The notes beneath the pieces are model-generated. The model was not told the origin of the DNA, made no database searches, and saw only the letters and a list, made by a program, of their open reading frames with translations. This document shows positions 9,582 to 18,966 of a stretch of 64,000 nucleotides of DNA, in pieces. This stretch comes from JANQNX01 sp965601665 (GTDB lineage Bacteria > Pseudomonadota > Gammaproteobacteria > Eutrophobiales > Eutrophobiaceae). Position 1 is the stretch's first letter, and every line of letters starts with the position of its first letter. The position numbers were made by a program, and so were the translations under genes. The DNA lies in contig OZ271833.1 in assembly GCA_965601665.1 (NCBI GenBank), forward strand, positions 1,116,001-1,180,000, read 5' to 3'.

Positions 9582-11957
9582 TTATTCTCTCAGAGTTGCA
9601 CCGAATTTATTATTGAGGCCAGCAATCACTTCTTTGATGATGGCCTCTACCTCTTCATCCGTAAGAGTGCTAGAAGTTGTCTGAAAGGTCAAGCCCAAGG
9701 CAAGACTTTTTTTCCCTTTTTCAATACCTTCGCCATGATATACGTCAAAGAACTCTAGGTTGGTAAGCAAGTTTGTTGCCGAGTTTTTGATCTCTGCCAG
9801 CACCTCTGCGAGCGCAATATTGTCATCCAGAACGATGGCAATGTCCCTGGAAACGGCCGGATAGCGAGAGATAGGCTGATACTGTATCGATTTGGTAATA
9901 TTTAATTTATCTATATTAATTTCAAAGAGATGCACGTCATACAGGATGCCGAGTTCTGCCCTGACCCGGGGGTGTAACTGGCCAAAAATACCGATATCTT
10001 CGCCCTCCACCACAACATTAACCGTTTGACCGGGATGCAACATCGCGTGCTCGCCCGCCTTGAAAACCAGCTTGTCTGTCGCAATAAACACCTTGAGCAG
10101 GGCCTGAATATCCTGTTTCAAGTCATATAAATCAGATAAAGTATCATTTATATCCCATTGTTTTTTATATTTATTTCCATATAACACACCGCCCAACACA
10201 GGGAATTGCCGTAAATTCTCTGCGCCACTAAAGATGAGTCCCGTTTCAAACAGGCGTACACGTGACTGTTGGCGTTTCACATTGTATTGCAGCGTCTTCA
10301 GCAAGCCCGGCCAAAGACTCTGGCGCATCTCACCCAGTTCAGGCGAAATGGGATTTGCCAATGCCAACCCGTTATCTTTTGTTTTCAATAAGTTATTCAA
10401 TTCAGGGGCAACAAAGCTATAGCTGATTATTTCCTGGTAATCGCGGTTCACCAGCGTATTACGTATCGTTGCCAGGCTGTTTTGTCGTGTATCCGGGCGC
10501 TTGATCTTGAGCTTTGCTGGCACAGAAGCGGGTTTTACCTCGTTATAACCATGGATTCTTACCAGCTCTTCAATCAAATCGGCCTCGATATTAATATCGA
10601 ATCGGTGTGAAGGAGCTTTCACAATCCATTGATTATTATGTAATTCACTCTGCATACCCAGCGTGCCCAGTGTATTTGAAATAAACGCGTCGGTTAATTC
10701 CAGGCCCAGCAATCGTTGAATACGATCTTTTCTTAATTTGATCGTTGGATTTACCGGTACGTGTTGCTCGTCGAGCACCTCGATTACCGGACCTGCCTGA
10801 CCACCACAATGCTCAAGGATAAGCATGGTCACCCGTTCAATGGCCTCAATGCACAAATGTGGATCGACACCGCGTTCAAAGCGATGTGACGAGTCAGTAT
10901 GCAAACCATACTGACGGGCCTTGCCGATAATGGCATCAGGAGCGAAAAATGCGCTTTCGAGGAAAAGTGTAGTGGTCTGCTCCCCGACTGCACTATTCAG
11001 TCCACCCATGATGCCAGCCATGGCCAACGGACCGCTATTATCGGCAATTACCAGTGTGTCTGCCTTTAACTCGTAATCCTGCTCATCCAGTAATGTCACC
11101 TGCTCATCTTTAGCTGGAAAACGGATCTGAATAGCGCCATTCAGTTTGTCATTATCAAACGCATGCATGGGCTGACCCAGTTCAATCATGACGTAATTGG
11201 TGATATCCACGACAATATTAATACTGCGAATACCCGAGCGCCGAAGCCGCTCAACCATCCAAAACGGGGTTTGTACACCGGTATTCACCGCTTCGACAAT
11301 ACGGCCACAATAACGGGGACATGCCTCAGGTGCGGCGACGTTGACTTCCCGCCGCTGCTGACCGGTTATGTCCGGCTCAGTGTCGCTATGGCTGTCAACA
11401 AACTGCATCTGGTTGAGCACGGCGACTTCACGTGCAATACCGCGAATACTCAGACAATCGCCACGGTTGGGCGTCAGCGAGATCTCGATAATGCGATCAT
11501 CCTTGCCAACCAGTTCGGCCAGTTGCTGACCGGTCTGTTCCATTGCTGGCAACTCCATGATGCCGTCATGATCGTCACAAAGTCCAAGTTCGCGTGCGGA
11601 GCAAAGCATACCGTGAGATAAAACACCCTTGAGTTTTGCTGCCTTTAATTCCGGTATTCCCGGAAGCGACGCGCCCACCCTGGCTAATGCTGTTTTCAAA
11701 CCGGCACGTACATTAGGTGCACCGCAGACGATGGTTAGCTCCTCGTTGCCATCATCAACCTGGCAAACATGCAAACGATCGGCATCGGGGTGTTTTTCTA
11801 CGGACTTCACTTCGGCGACAACGACGTCACTGAAATCCTGGCAAGCTGGCTCGACCCCATCCACCTCCAGACCCGCCATGGTGATTTGTTCACAAAGTGT
11901 GTCTGAGTCTAGCGGGGGATCGATCCATTGCCGGAGCCATTGTTCACTGAATTTCAT
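9582..11957 (-). CDS. pheT: Phenylalanine--tRNA ligase beta subunit
   Basis: 791 residues, a standard length. The beta subunit of the alpha2-beta2 phenylalanyl-tRNA synthetase has an N-terminal tRNA-binding domain (about 40-150, 'VEKHPDADRLHVCQV' and 'VCGAPNVRAG'), the B3/B4 editing domain ('SLTPNRGDCLSIRGIARE'), the B5 domain, a catalytic-like core and the C-terminal ferredoxin-fold anticodon-binding domain ('YPAVSRDIAIVLD'). It starts 11 bases after pheS and is followed by ihfA after one base. Confidence 0.98.
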   Translation of the reverse strand: MKFSEQWLRQWIDPPLDSDTLCEQITMAGLEVDGVEPACQDFSDVVVAEVKSVEKHPDADRLHVCQVDDGNEELTIVCGAPNVRAGLKTALARVGASLPGIPELKAAKLKGVLSHGMLCSARELGLCDDHDGIMELPAMEQTGQQLAELVGKDDRIIEISLTPNRGDCLSIRGIAREVAVLNQMQFVDSHSDTEPDITGQQRREVNVAAPEACPRYCGRIVEAVNTGVQTPFWMVERLRRSGIRSINIVVDITNYVMIELGQPMHAFDNDKLNGAIQIRFPAKDEQVTLLDEQDYELKADTLVIADNSGPLAMAGIMGGLNSAVGEQTTTLFLESAFFAPDAIIGKARQYGLHTDSSHRFERGVDPHLCIEAIERVTMLILEHCGGQAGPVIEVLDEQHVPVNPTIKLRKDRIQRLLGLELTDAFISNTLGTLGMQSELHNNQWIVKAPSHRFDINIEADLIEELVRIHGYNEVKPASVPAKLKIKRPDTRQNSLATIRNTLVNRDYQEIISYSFVAPELNNLLKTKDNGLALANPISPELGEMRQSLWPGLLKTLQYNVKRQQSRVRLFETGLIFSGAENLRQFPVLGGVLYGNKYKKQWDINDTLSDLYDLKQDIQALLKVFIATDKLVFKAGEHAMLHPGQTVNVVVEGEDIGIFGQLHPRVRAELGILYDVHLFEINIDKLNITKSIQYQPISRYPAVSRDIAIVLDDNIALAEVLAEIKNSATNLLTNLEFFDVYHGEGIEKGKKSLALGLTFQTTSSTLTDEEVEAIIKEVIAGLNNKFGATLRE

Positions 11958-11968
11958 ATCGCAAGGCC

Positions 11969-12949
11969 CTAGCTAAATTGTTTGAGGAAACGCAGATCGT
12001 TATCAAAGAAAAGACGCAAGTCATCAACGCCGTAGTACAGCATCGCCAGCCGTTCGACGCCCAGACCAAATGCAAGACCGGTATATTCTTCTGGATCAAC
12101 GCCCACGTTTGTTAATACATTGGGATGCACCATGCCGCAGCCGAGCACTTCCAGCCAGCCACGCTCACCCATGATATCCACTTCTGCAGATGGCTCTGTA
12201 AAAGGGAAATAGGAAGGACGAAAGCGCACCTGCAGGTCTTGCTCAAAAAATATTTCCAGGAAATCAATCAGCAATCCTTTCAGCTGCGCAAATGTAACCT
12301 CTTTATCAACGAGCAGGCCTTCAACCTGGTGAAACATTGGCGTGTGTGTCATGTCGGAGTCACAACGATAGACACGGCCTGGAGCAATAAAGCGATAAGG
12401 CGGCGGGTTGTTGGTCATGAAGCGGATTTGCACTGACGACGTATGTGTGCGCAACAGGCGTCCATCCGGGAAATAGAACGTATCGTGCATCGCGCGTGCA
12501 GGATGGTGTGCGGGAATGTTTAATGCCTCGAAGTTATGATAGTCGTCTTCTACTTCAGGGCCTTCTACTACATCAAATCCTATCTGCTGAAATAAGGCCT
12601 GTATACGTTGCATCGTCATTGTGATCGGATGCAGCCCGCCACGTTCGAGTCCACGACCGGGCAAGGTTACATCGAGACTGCTGCTTGCTATTGCCTCGTT
12701 GAGTTTCTTTTCCTGCAGGTCCTGTTTGCGCGTCTCAATCGCATCTTGCACAATCACTTTGGCCTGGTTAATGACCTGTCCGGCCTGTGGTCGCTCTTCG
12801 GCGGGTAACTGACCAAGTTGTTTAAGCAGCCCGGTTAACTCGCCCTTCTTGCCAAGGTAGTTAACACGAATCTGATCCAGTGTCGCGAGATCGTCTGCCT
12901 GTTCTATTTCAGTCAAGGCCTGTTGTTGTAGTTGTTCCGTGTTTGTCAC
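11969..12949 (-). CDS. pheS: Phenylalanine--tRNA ligase alpha subunit
   Basis: 326 residues, starting at GTG. The catalytic subunit attaches phenylalanine to tRNA-Phe. Class II motifs are visible: motif 2 in 'FRPSYFPFTEPSAEVDI' and motif 3 in 'GLAFGLGVERLAML', plus the substrate-pocket region 'GCGMVHPNVL' and the N-terminal coiled coil that binds tRNA. It is separated from rplT by a 413-base gap with a terminator and a direct repeat, so it probably has its own promoter. I found no Phe-rich leader peptide of the pheM kind in the gap. Confidence 0.98.
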   Translation of the reverse strand: MTNTEQLQQQALTEIEQADDLATLDQIRVNYLGKKGELTGLLKQLGQLPAEERPQAGQVINQAKVIVQDAIETRKQDLQEKKLNEAIASSSLDVTLPGRGLERGGLHPITMTMQRIQALFQQIGFDVVEGPEVEDDYHNFEALNIPAHHPARAMHDTFYFPDGRLLRTHTSSVQIRFMTNNPPPYRFIAPGRVYRCDSDMTHTPMFHQVEGLLVDKEVTFAQLKGLLIDFLEIFFEQDLQVRFRPSYFPFTEPSAEVDIMGERGWLEVLGCGMVHPNVLTNVGVDPEEYTGLAFGLGVERLAMLYYGVDDLRLFFDNDLRFLKQFS

Positions 12950-13362
12950 TATCGAGATGTCTTAATGATTGTTAAGCGAATTGTACCGTGAGTCTTTACC
13001 GGCTGTCTGTTCGTGATAACACTTTTAATAATTATGAAGTGAAATGAAGTTTATACCTGAGCTGTAAATACATCTCTTCGGACTTGTTCTGTTTAAACTA
13101 CCAAGTCGCCCAAAATTTTGACCATTCGCCGCTCCTGCGCTCGCGGCATACGGTACATTCATCTCTTCGGACTTCTTCTGTTTAAACTACCAAGTCGCCC
13201 TAAAATTTGACCATTCGCCGCTCCTGCGCGTCCTGCGCTCGCTGTATGAAATTAACGGCCATTCGTCGGTTGTATGCATCCTGCACAACCGACATACATT
13301 ACGTCCATGTAAATAAAAAAAGGGAAAGGTTTCCCTTTCCCTTTCATTCGAAACCCTGGTGG
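12950..13362. repeat. rplT-pheS intergenic region with a direct repeat
   Basis: No gene in 413 bases. Two imperfect copies of a unit of about 75 bases start at 13071 and 13160 (period 89). Both read CATCTCTTCGGACTT, then TCTGTTTAAACTACCAAGTC, then the shared CCATTCGCCGCTCCTGCGC. The second copy repeats 'TCCTGCGC' internally. The rplT terminator lies at the right end. A Phe-rich leader peptide or T-box is not seen. Confidence 0.75.
13312..13344 (-). terminator. Rho-independent terminator after rplT
   Basis: Arms GGGAAAGG and CCTTTCCC around a short T loop, with A/T runs on both sides (a run of A on the plus strand, so T in the direction of rplT). It lies 19 bases after the rplT stop. Confidence 0.75.
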
Positions 13363-13722
13363 TTAGTTGGCAAGACTTGATTTTGCCTGTTCAGCCAACG
13401 TAGCAAAAGCAACCTTATCAAACACGGCAAGGTCAGCCAGTACCTTGCGATCAATTTCGATAGAGGCCTTGTTCAAGCCATCCATAAAACGGCTATAAGA
13501 CATACCATTTTCACGTGCAGCTGCGTTAATGCGCGTGATCCACAAAGAGCGAAACTGGCGCTTACGTTGACGGCGGTCGCGATAGGCGTATTGGCCGGCC
13601 TTGGTTACGGCCTGCTTGGCAACACGAAAAACATTTTTACGGCGACCGGAGTAGCCCTTGGCCTGTTCAATGACTTTCTTGTGCTTGGCGTGTGCGGTGA
13701 CACCACGTTTTACTCTGGGCAT
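13363..13722 (-). CDS. rplT: 50S ribosomal protein L20
   Basis: 119 residues, family length. L20 binds 23S rRNA early in large-subunit assembly and, in known gammaproteobacteria, represses its own operon. The basic N-terminal extension 'MPRVKRGVTAHAKHKKVIEQAKGYSGRRKNVFRVAKQAV' and 'RDRRQRKRQFRSLWITRINAAAR' are unmistakable. It is 15 bases after rpmI in the infC-rpmI-rplT operon and is followed by a terminator. Confidence 0.98.
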   Translation of the reverse strand: MPRVKRGVTAHAKHKKVIEQAKGYSGRRKNVFRVAKQAVTKAGQYAYRDRRQRKRQFRSLWITRINAAARENGMSYSRFMDGLNKASIEIDRKVLADLAVFDKVAFATLAEQAKSSLAN

Positions 13723-13737
13723 TGTTACTTTCCTCTG

Positions 13738-13935
13738 TTACAGGTACGGGACCATTCTGGCCACGGCCTTCTGGTCACTATCATGCACGGCCAGCGTTCC
13801 ACGTAGCTGACGCTTACGCTTGGTGCTCTTCTTGGTCAAAATATGACTACGATGCGATTGCTTGTGCTTGAACTTACCCGACGCTGATCGGGAAAAGCGC
13901 TTGGCCGCACCTCTGTTTGTTTTCATCTTGGGCAT
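13738..13935 (-). CDS. rpmI: 50S ribosomal protein L35
   Basis: 65 residues, very basic. It begins 'MPKMKTNRGAAKRFSRSASG' and contains 'HRSHILTKKSTKRKRQLRG', the L35 signature. It lies 34 bases after infC and 15 bases before rplT, the universal gene order. It is expected to be co-regulated with rplT. Confidence 0.98.
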   Translation of the reverse strand: MPKMKTNRGAAKRFSRSASGKFKHKQSHRSHILTKKSTKRKRQLRGTLAVHDSDQKAVARMVPYL

Positions 13936-13969
13936 TACTATTACTCCAACTCGTTCACTTCTGTTCTGT

Positions 13970-14485
13970 CTATTTCTTAGGTGCCATGACCATAATCATC
14001 TGGCGACCTTCCATCTTGGGAAACTGCTCTACTGTACCCAGTGCCTCAAGATCTTCTTCAATACGTTTTAACATCTGGCTACCGAGTTCCTGGTGGGCCA
14101 TTTCCCTGCCCCTGAACCGCAACGTCACTTTTACCTTATCTCCGTTTGTCAGAAACTTAATCAGGTTTTTCAGTTTGACCTGGTAGTCACCTTCATCGGT
14201 ACCGGGCCTGAATTTAATTTCCTTAACCTGTATCTGTTTTTGTTTCTTCTTTGCCGCGTGCTTCTTCTTGTTTAATTCGAACAGGTATTTGCCATAATCC
14301 ATGACCCGGCAAACTGGCGGCTTCGCAGTGGGTACGATCTCAACCAGGTCGAGCTCAGCCTCTTCTGCATGCGTTAACGCGTCATTTATCGATACAACTC
14401 CTACCTGTTCACCCTCCGAATCGATCAATCTGACTTCTGGTGACGTGATCTCATCATTGAGTCGCGTCTTCTTATCTACGGAAAT
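13970..14485 (-). CDS. infC: Translation initiation factor IF-3, AUU start
   Basis: IF-3 binds the 30S subunit and checks the start codon. Reading back from the region 'IDSEGEQVGVVSINDAL', the frame stays open to an ATT codon at 14485-14483, preceded by an in-frame TAG two codons up. Starting at ATT gives a 171-residue protein whose N-terminus (SVDKKTRLNDEITSPEVRL) matches IF-3; the TTG at 14428 would remove that conserved part. A strong GGAGG lies 8 bases upstream of ATT (14494-14498), inside the 3' end of thrS. AUU initiation is the known basis of IF-3 autoregulation. The C-terminal domain 'KVTLRFRGREMAHQELG' is normal. Confidence 0.95.
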   Translation of the reverse strand: MSVDKKTRLNDEITSPEVRLIDSEGEQVGVVSINDALTHAEEAELDLVEIVPTAKPPVCRVMDYGKYLFELNKKKHAAKKKQKQIQVKEIKFRPGTDEGDYQVKLKNLIKFLTNGDKVKVTLRFRGREMAHQELGSQMLKRIEEDLEALGTVEQFPKMEGRQMIMVMAPKK

Positions 14486-14498
14486 AAACTAATCCTCC
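14483..14498 (-). promoter_or_regulatory. infC initiation region: GGAGG with AUU start codon
   Basis: The Shine-Dalgarno GGAGG at 14494-14498 overlaps the last codons of thrS, and the ATT start follows after 8 bases. The thrS TAG stop (14489-14491) lies between the two. This couples infC translation to thrS and leaves it open to discrimination by IF-3 itself. Confidence 0.85.
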
Positions 14499-16414
14499 AA
14501 ATAAATTCGGCCGAGGTGCGCGATATCCTGATTTAAACGGTTCGTAAAGTCATCCAGGGACATGGCCCCAAGGTCTTCACCGTCTCGCGTACGCACGGCA
14601 ACCATCTCGTTTTCCTGCTCGCGTCCACCTACGATCAATTGATATGGGACGCGCTGCATGGCGTGGTCGCGGATTTTAAGCCCGATCGTTTCATTTCTCA
14701 AGTCGTGATCCACTCGAAAACCTTGATTTTTCAAGCTATCCGCGACTTTTTCAGCGTATTCGGCCTGGTTTTCGGTAATCGATATCACCACGGCCTGTAC
14801 TGGCGCCAGCCACACCGGAAAAGCCCCGGCATAGTTTTCAATCAAAATACCAATAAAACGCTCCATGGAACCCACAATCGCCCGGTGTAGCATGACGGGC
14901 ACCTGTTTTAAGCTGTCTTCACTGACGTAGCTGGCGCCCAGCCGCTCGGGCATGGAGAAATCAACCTGGATCGTGCCGCACTGCCAGACACGGCCTATGC
15001 AGTCTTTCAGCGAGAATTCGATCTTGGGGCCGTAAAACGCGCCCTCGCCCGGTTGTAGTTCCCAATCGAGCTGCTTATTATCCAGCGCAACTTCCAGCGC
15101 TTTCTCTGCCTTATCCCAGATTTCGTCGCTGCCAACGCGTTTATCCGGGCGCGTCGATAGCTTGATGATCACGTCATCGAAGCCAAATTCCCGGTAGACT
15201 TCAAAAAGCATATCGATGAATTTGGAGACCTCTTCCTGGATCTGGTCTTCGGTACAGAAGATATGGGCGTCATCCTGCGTGAAGTTGCGTGCCCGCATCA
15301 GGCCATGCAGCGTGCCCGACGCTTCATTGCGGTGGCAGGAGCCAAATTCGGCCAGTCTCAAGGGCAAATCGCGGTAACTTTTCAGTCCCTGGTTAAAGAC
15401 CTGTACGTGACAGGGGCAGTTCATGGGCTTAATCGCGTAATCCCGGTTCTCGGAACTGGTGGTAAACATGTCGTCGCGGAACTTGTCCCAGTGACCGGAT
15501 TTTTCCCACAGGCTTTGATCCACCACCTGCGGCGTATGGATTTCCTGGTAGCCTTGCGCGCGCATCTTTTCACGAATGTATTGCTCCACGACCTTGTAGA
15601 TGGTCCAGCCTTTTGGATGCCAGAACACCATACCGGGCGCTTCTTCCTGGAAATGGAACAGGTCCTGTTTCCTGGCCAGCTTGCGGTGGTCGCGCTTCTC
15701 GGCCTCCTCGAGCCGTTTCAGGTAGGCTTTGAGTGCCTTTTTATCGGGCCAGGCGGTTCCATAGATGCGCTGGAGCATTTCATTGCTGGAATCACCGCGC
15801 CAGTAGGCGCCGGCAAGCTTGGTCAGTTTGAAATTTCGTAAATGGCGAGTGTTGGGCACATGAGGGCCACGGCACATATCCGTGTATTCTTCATGATAGT
15901 AGAGCTTGATAATTTCGCCTTCCGGAATTTCTTTAATGATTTGCTGTTTGTAAGGTTCATCGCGCTGTTTGAAGGTTTCCATGGCCTTGTCTCGGGAAAC
16001 CACCTCGCGGATGACGTCATAATCCTTATTGATAAGCTCATTCATGCGCTTTTCAATCGCATCGACATCTTCTGGCGTAAAGGGCTTTTCAGTCGCTATA
16101 TCGTAATAAAAACCATTTTCCACAACCGGACCAATTGCCATTTTGGCGTCCGGGTAAAGCTGTTTGACCGCATGCCCCATCAAATGCGCGAAAGAGTGAC
16201 GAATAATCTCAACCCCCTCATCGTCACGACTGGTAATGATTCTGAGCTTTGCATCATGATCAATGATCTCGCAGGCATCAACCAGGTCGTCATCGATATA
16301 ACCGGCAATAGTCGCCTTGGCGAGGCCAGGACCGATCGATGCGGCCACATCCATGACGGAAACAGGGTTTTCGAATTCTCGCTGACTATCGTCAGGCAAA
16401 GTGACTATTGGCAT
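14489..16414 (-). CDS. thrS: Threonine--tRNA ligase
   Basis: 641 residues from the ATG at 16414, where GAAGG lies upstream; the frame extends 33 bases further but homologues begin at MPIVTLPD. Domains run in order: TGS (1-62, 'DDSQREFENPVSVMDVAASIG'), the editing domain ('HSFAHLMGHAVKQLYP', with the metal-type HxxxH), the class II catalytic core with zinc ligand Cys in 'MNCPCHVQVF' and motif 2 'AEFGSCHRNEASG', and the C-terminal anticodon-binding domain. It charges threonine in the cytoplasm and edits Ser-tRNA-Thr. It sits directly upstream of infC. The gap before it carries an inverted repeat family. Confidence 0.98.
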   Translation of the reverse strand: MPIVTLPDDSQREFENPVSVMDVAASIGPGLAKATIAGYIDDDLVDACEIIDHDAKLRIITSRDDEGVEIIRHSFAHLMGHAVKQLYPDAKMAIGPVVENGFYYDIATEKPFTPEDVDAIEKRMNELINKDYDVIREVVSRDKAMETFKQRDEPYKQQIIKEIPEGEIIKLYYHEEYTDMCRGPHVPNTRHLRNFKLTKLAGAYWRGDSSNEMLQRIYGTAWPDKKALKAYLKRLEEAEKRDHRKLARKQDLFHFQEEAPGMVFWHPKGWTIYKVVEQYIREKMRAQGYQEIHTPQVVDQSLWEKSGHWDKFRDDMFTTSSENRDYAIKPMNCPCHVQVFNQGLKSYRDLPLRLAEFGSCHRNEASGTLHGLMRARNFTQDDAHIFCTEDQIQEEVSKFIDMLFEVYREFGFDDVIIKLSTRPDKRVGSDEIWDKAEKALEVALDNKQLDWELQPGEGAFYGPKIEFSLKDCIGRVWQCGTIQVDFSMPERLGASYVSEDSLKQVPVMLHRAIVGSMERFIGILIENYAGAFPVWLAPVQAVVISITENQAEYAEKVADSLKNQGFRVDHDLRNETIGLKIRDHAMQRVPYQLIVGGREQENEMVAVRTRDGEDLGAMSLDDFTNRLNQDIAHLGRIYLED

Positions 16415-16464
16415 GTTGCACCTTCTATTGTCAGTGGTGACCCCCACAAAAGGTCACGTGTAAG

Positions 16465-16585
16465 GTTTTTAGTGGTGATTGGTGAATCGTGATTGGTAAT
16501 TTGTGACTTGTGATAGGTGAGAAGTCAATTGTGACTTGTAACAACTCACTATTCGCTAGTCACCAATGACTATTCACTAATTAAT
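16465..16585. repeat. Intergenic repeat cluster of GTGATTGGTGA-like units
   Basis: Between thrS and tRNA-Val, degenerate copies of GTGATTGGTGA / GTGACTTGTGA occur on the left half. Their reverse complements (such as TCACCAATGAC, CACTATTCGC) occur on the right half, so the whole stretch can fold as a long imperfect hairpin. No coding sequence is seen. Confidence 0.55.
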
Positions 16586-16662
16586 TGGTAGGCACGAGTG
16601 GACTCGAACCACCGACCCCTACCATGTCAAGGTAGTGCTCTAACCAGCTGAGCTACGCGCCT
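16586..16662 (-). tRNA. tRNA-Val (anticodon GAC)
   Basis: A complete 77-base cloverleaf with acceptor AGGCGCG/CGTGCCT, discriminator A and encoded CCA. The D arm contains 'GCTCAGCTGGTTAGAGC', anticodon stem CTACC/GGTAG encloses loop TTGACAT (anticodon GAC), and the T arm contains GGTTCGAGTCC. Confidence 0.97.
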
Positions 16663-16811
16663 ACGGTATAACTATTTAAAACTATTGGTTAATGGCCCTA
16701 TTACTGGTCAGGCTCAGCTGGAATCAGCTTCACCCACCGGGCAAAAAGCCACTCGCCTACATCTAAAGGCGGCATAGAATACATCACATTGGCCTAATGA
16801 CAAGCCTGAAT

Positions 16812-18833
16812 TTAGCCGGCCTTGCTATCCACCATGCCAAGACCATGGATCTGGATATTCTTGATTTCATCACGTACCCGGGCGGCCTCTTCGAATTCCA
16901 GATCGCGGGCATGCTGGTACATCTGCTCTTCCAGGTTCTTGATCTTTTTCATCAGGATTTCGGGTGACAATGTGTTGTATTTCGCCTTGTCTTCGGCAAC
17001 CTGCTTCAGTACCGATTGCTGCGCGCGATTTTCCGAGTAAGCGCCCTCCAGGATATCGGTAATCGCCTTGCTGATGCCTTTCGGCGTAATGCCGTGCTCC
17101 TCGTTAAACGCGATCTGCTTCTGGCGACGCCGTTCGGTTTCATCAATAGCATGTTTCATCGAGCCGGTGACCGTATCGGCATAGAGGATGGCCTTGCCAT
17201 TGAGATTACGTGCCGCGCGACCAATCGTCTGCACCAGGGACGTGCCGGAACGCAGGAAGCCTTCCTTGTCGGCATCAAGAATCGCGACCAGCGATACCTC
17301 GGGCATATCCAGCCCTTCGCGTAACAGGTTAATACCGACCAGCACATCAAATTCGCCTTTACGGAGGTCGCGAATAATCTCAACGCGTTCGACAGTATCA
17401 ATATCGGAATGCAGGTAGCGCACGCGCACGCCGTGTTCGGTCAGGTAATCGGTCAGATCCTCGGCCATGCGCTTGGTCAGCGTGGTCACCAGCACGCGTT
17501 CGTTCTTTGCCGCGCGCAGGTTGGCCTCGGAAAGCAAGTCGTCTACCTGCGTTGCGACCGGGCGAATTTCTACTTCAGGGTCAACCAGTCCGGTAGGACG
17601 CACCACCTGCTCCACGACCTGGCCAGCATGTTCATGTTCATAGGAACCCGGTGTGGCCGATACGAAAATGGTTTGCGGTGTCAGTTTTTCAAATTCATCA
17701 AATCGCAATGGCCGGTTATCCATTGCCGAAGGCAAGCGAAAACCGTATTCGACCAGGTTTTCCTTGCGTGCGCGGTCACCGCGGTACATGCCACCGAGTT
17801 GCGGCACCGTGACGTGGCTTTCATCGATAATCATCAAGGCATTCTCAGGCAGGTAATCCAGCAGCGTTGGCGGCGGCTCGCCCGGCTTACGGCCTGACAG
17901 GTAGCGCGAGTAGTTTTCGATACCGGAGCAGTAACCGATTTCGTTAATCATCTCGATATCGAACCTGGTGCGCTGTTCCAGGCGTTGTGCCTCGACCAGC
18001 TTGTTCAATGATTCCAGTTGTTCAAGTCGCTCTTTCAATTCCACCTTGATCTGCTCGACGGCATCCAGCAGCGTTTGTCGTTTGGTCACATAGTGCGTTT
18101 TTGGATGAATCGTAACGCGCGGCAGTTTACGTAAGACCTCACCGGTGAGCGGATCAAACTGGCTGAGTGATTCGATCTCTTCATCAAACAACTCGATGCG
18201 GATTGCCTCGCGCTCGGATTCAGCCGGGAAGACATCGATCACATCGCCACGGGCGCGGTAGGTACCACGATGCAGTTCGACTTCATTGCGCTTGTACTGC
18301 AACTCGGTTAAACGCCGTAATAGCGTTCGTTGATCGACCATGTCGCCACGATCGAGGTGCATGACCATTTTCAGGTAGCTGGAGGGATCACCCAGACCGT
18401 AAATGGCCGAAACCGTCGCCACAATAATCGTATCGCGACGCTCAAGGATGGCCTTGGTGGCCGACAGACGCATTTGTTCAATGTGCTCGTTAATAGAAGC
18501 ATCTTTTTCTATATAAGTATCACTGGCCGGGACATAGGCCTCTGGCTGGTAATAGTCGTAATAGGAAACAAAATATTCCACGCAGTTACCGGGAAAAAAC
18601 TCTTTCATTTCACCATACAGCTGCGCCGCCAGCGTCTTGTTGGGCGCCAGCACCATGGCCGGACGCTGTTGTTCCTGGATCAGGTTGGCAATTGTGAATG
18701 TTTTGCCCGAGCCGGTGACACCCAGCAGCGTCTGCGATGCCAGGCCGTCTTCCAGGCCAGTGTTCAGCGCCTTAATCGCTGTTGGCTGATCGCCAGCGGG
18801 CAAATAGTCTGAATTTATTGAGAATTCCTTCAT
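16812..18833 (-). CDS. uvrB: Excinuclease ABC subunit B
   Basis: 673 residues, family length. UvrB is the damage-verifying helicase-like subunit of nucleotide excision repair and joins UvrA and UvrC on DNA. Walker A GVTGSGKT is at 38-45; the beta-hairpin region 'YYDYYQPEAYVPASDTYIEKDASIN' is intact, as are 'TIFVSATPG' and the helicase motif VI 'QTIGRAARN'. The C-terminal UVR domain that contacts UvrC is 'ARDLEFEEAARVRDEIKNI'. The gene is divergent from the aminotransferase gene, with 133 bases between them; no LexA box could be recognised there with confidence. Confidence 0.98.
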   Translation of the reverse strand: MKEFSINSDYLPAGDQPTAIKALNTGLEDGLASQTLLGVTGSGKTFTIANLIQEQQRPAMVLAPNKTLAAQLYGEMKEFFPGNCVEYFVSYYDYYQPEAYVPASDTYIEKDASINEHIEQMRLSATKAILERRDTIIVATVSAIYGLGDPSSYLKMVMHLDRGDMVDQRTLLRRLTELQYKRNEVELHRGTYRARGDVIDVFPAESEREAIRIELFDEEIESLSQFDPLTGEVLRKLPRVTIHPKTHYVTKRQTLLDAVEQIKVELKERLEQLESLNKLVEAQRLEQRTRFDIEMINEIGYCSGIENYSRYLSGRKPGEPPPTLLDYLPENALMIIDESHVTVPQLGGMYRGDRARKENLVEYGFRLPSAMDNRPLRFDEFEKLTPQTIFVSATPGSYEHEHAGQVVEQVVRPTGLVDPEVEIRPVATQVDDLLSEANLRAAKNERVLVTTLTKRMAEDLTDYLTEHGVRVRYLHSDIDTVERVEIIRDLRKGEFDVLVGINLLREGLDMPEVSLVAILDADKEGFLRSGTSLVQTIGRAARNLNGKAILYADTVTGSMKHAIDETERRRQKQIAFNEEHGITPKGISKAITDILEGAYSENRAQQSVLKQVAEDKAKYNTLSPEILMKKIKNLEEQMYQHARDLEFEEAARVRDEIKNIQIHGLGMVDSKAG

Positions 18834-18966
18834 TTTGGATATTTAGTATGCAAGGTGATTCGAGTATATTACGTGGTCTTTCAGACAACGACACCCATGA
18901 ATGATTCATGGGCAAAAAAGTGGTTTGTCTGGTACACATGTAGTCAGGATTACTTGAGGTAAGAAG

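Noticed and set aside
13071..13245. CRISPR array
   Set aside because: Only two long units of about 75 bases with no regular short repeat-spacer pattern; no cas genes in the window.
12950..13362. pheM-type leader peptide or T-box upstream of pheS
   Set aside because: No short Phe-rich frame and no T-box elements were found; T-boxes are also not expected in this group.
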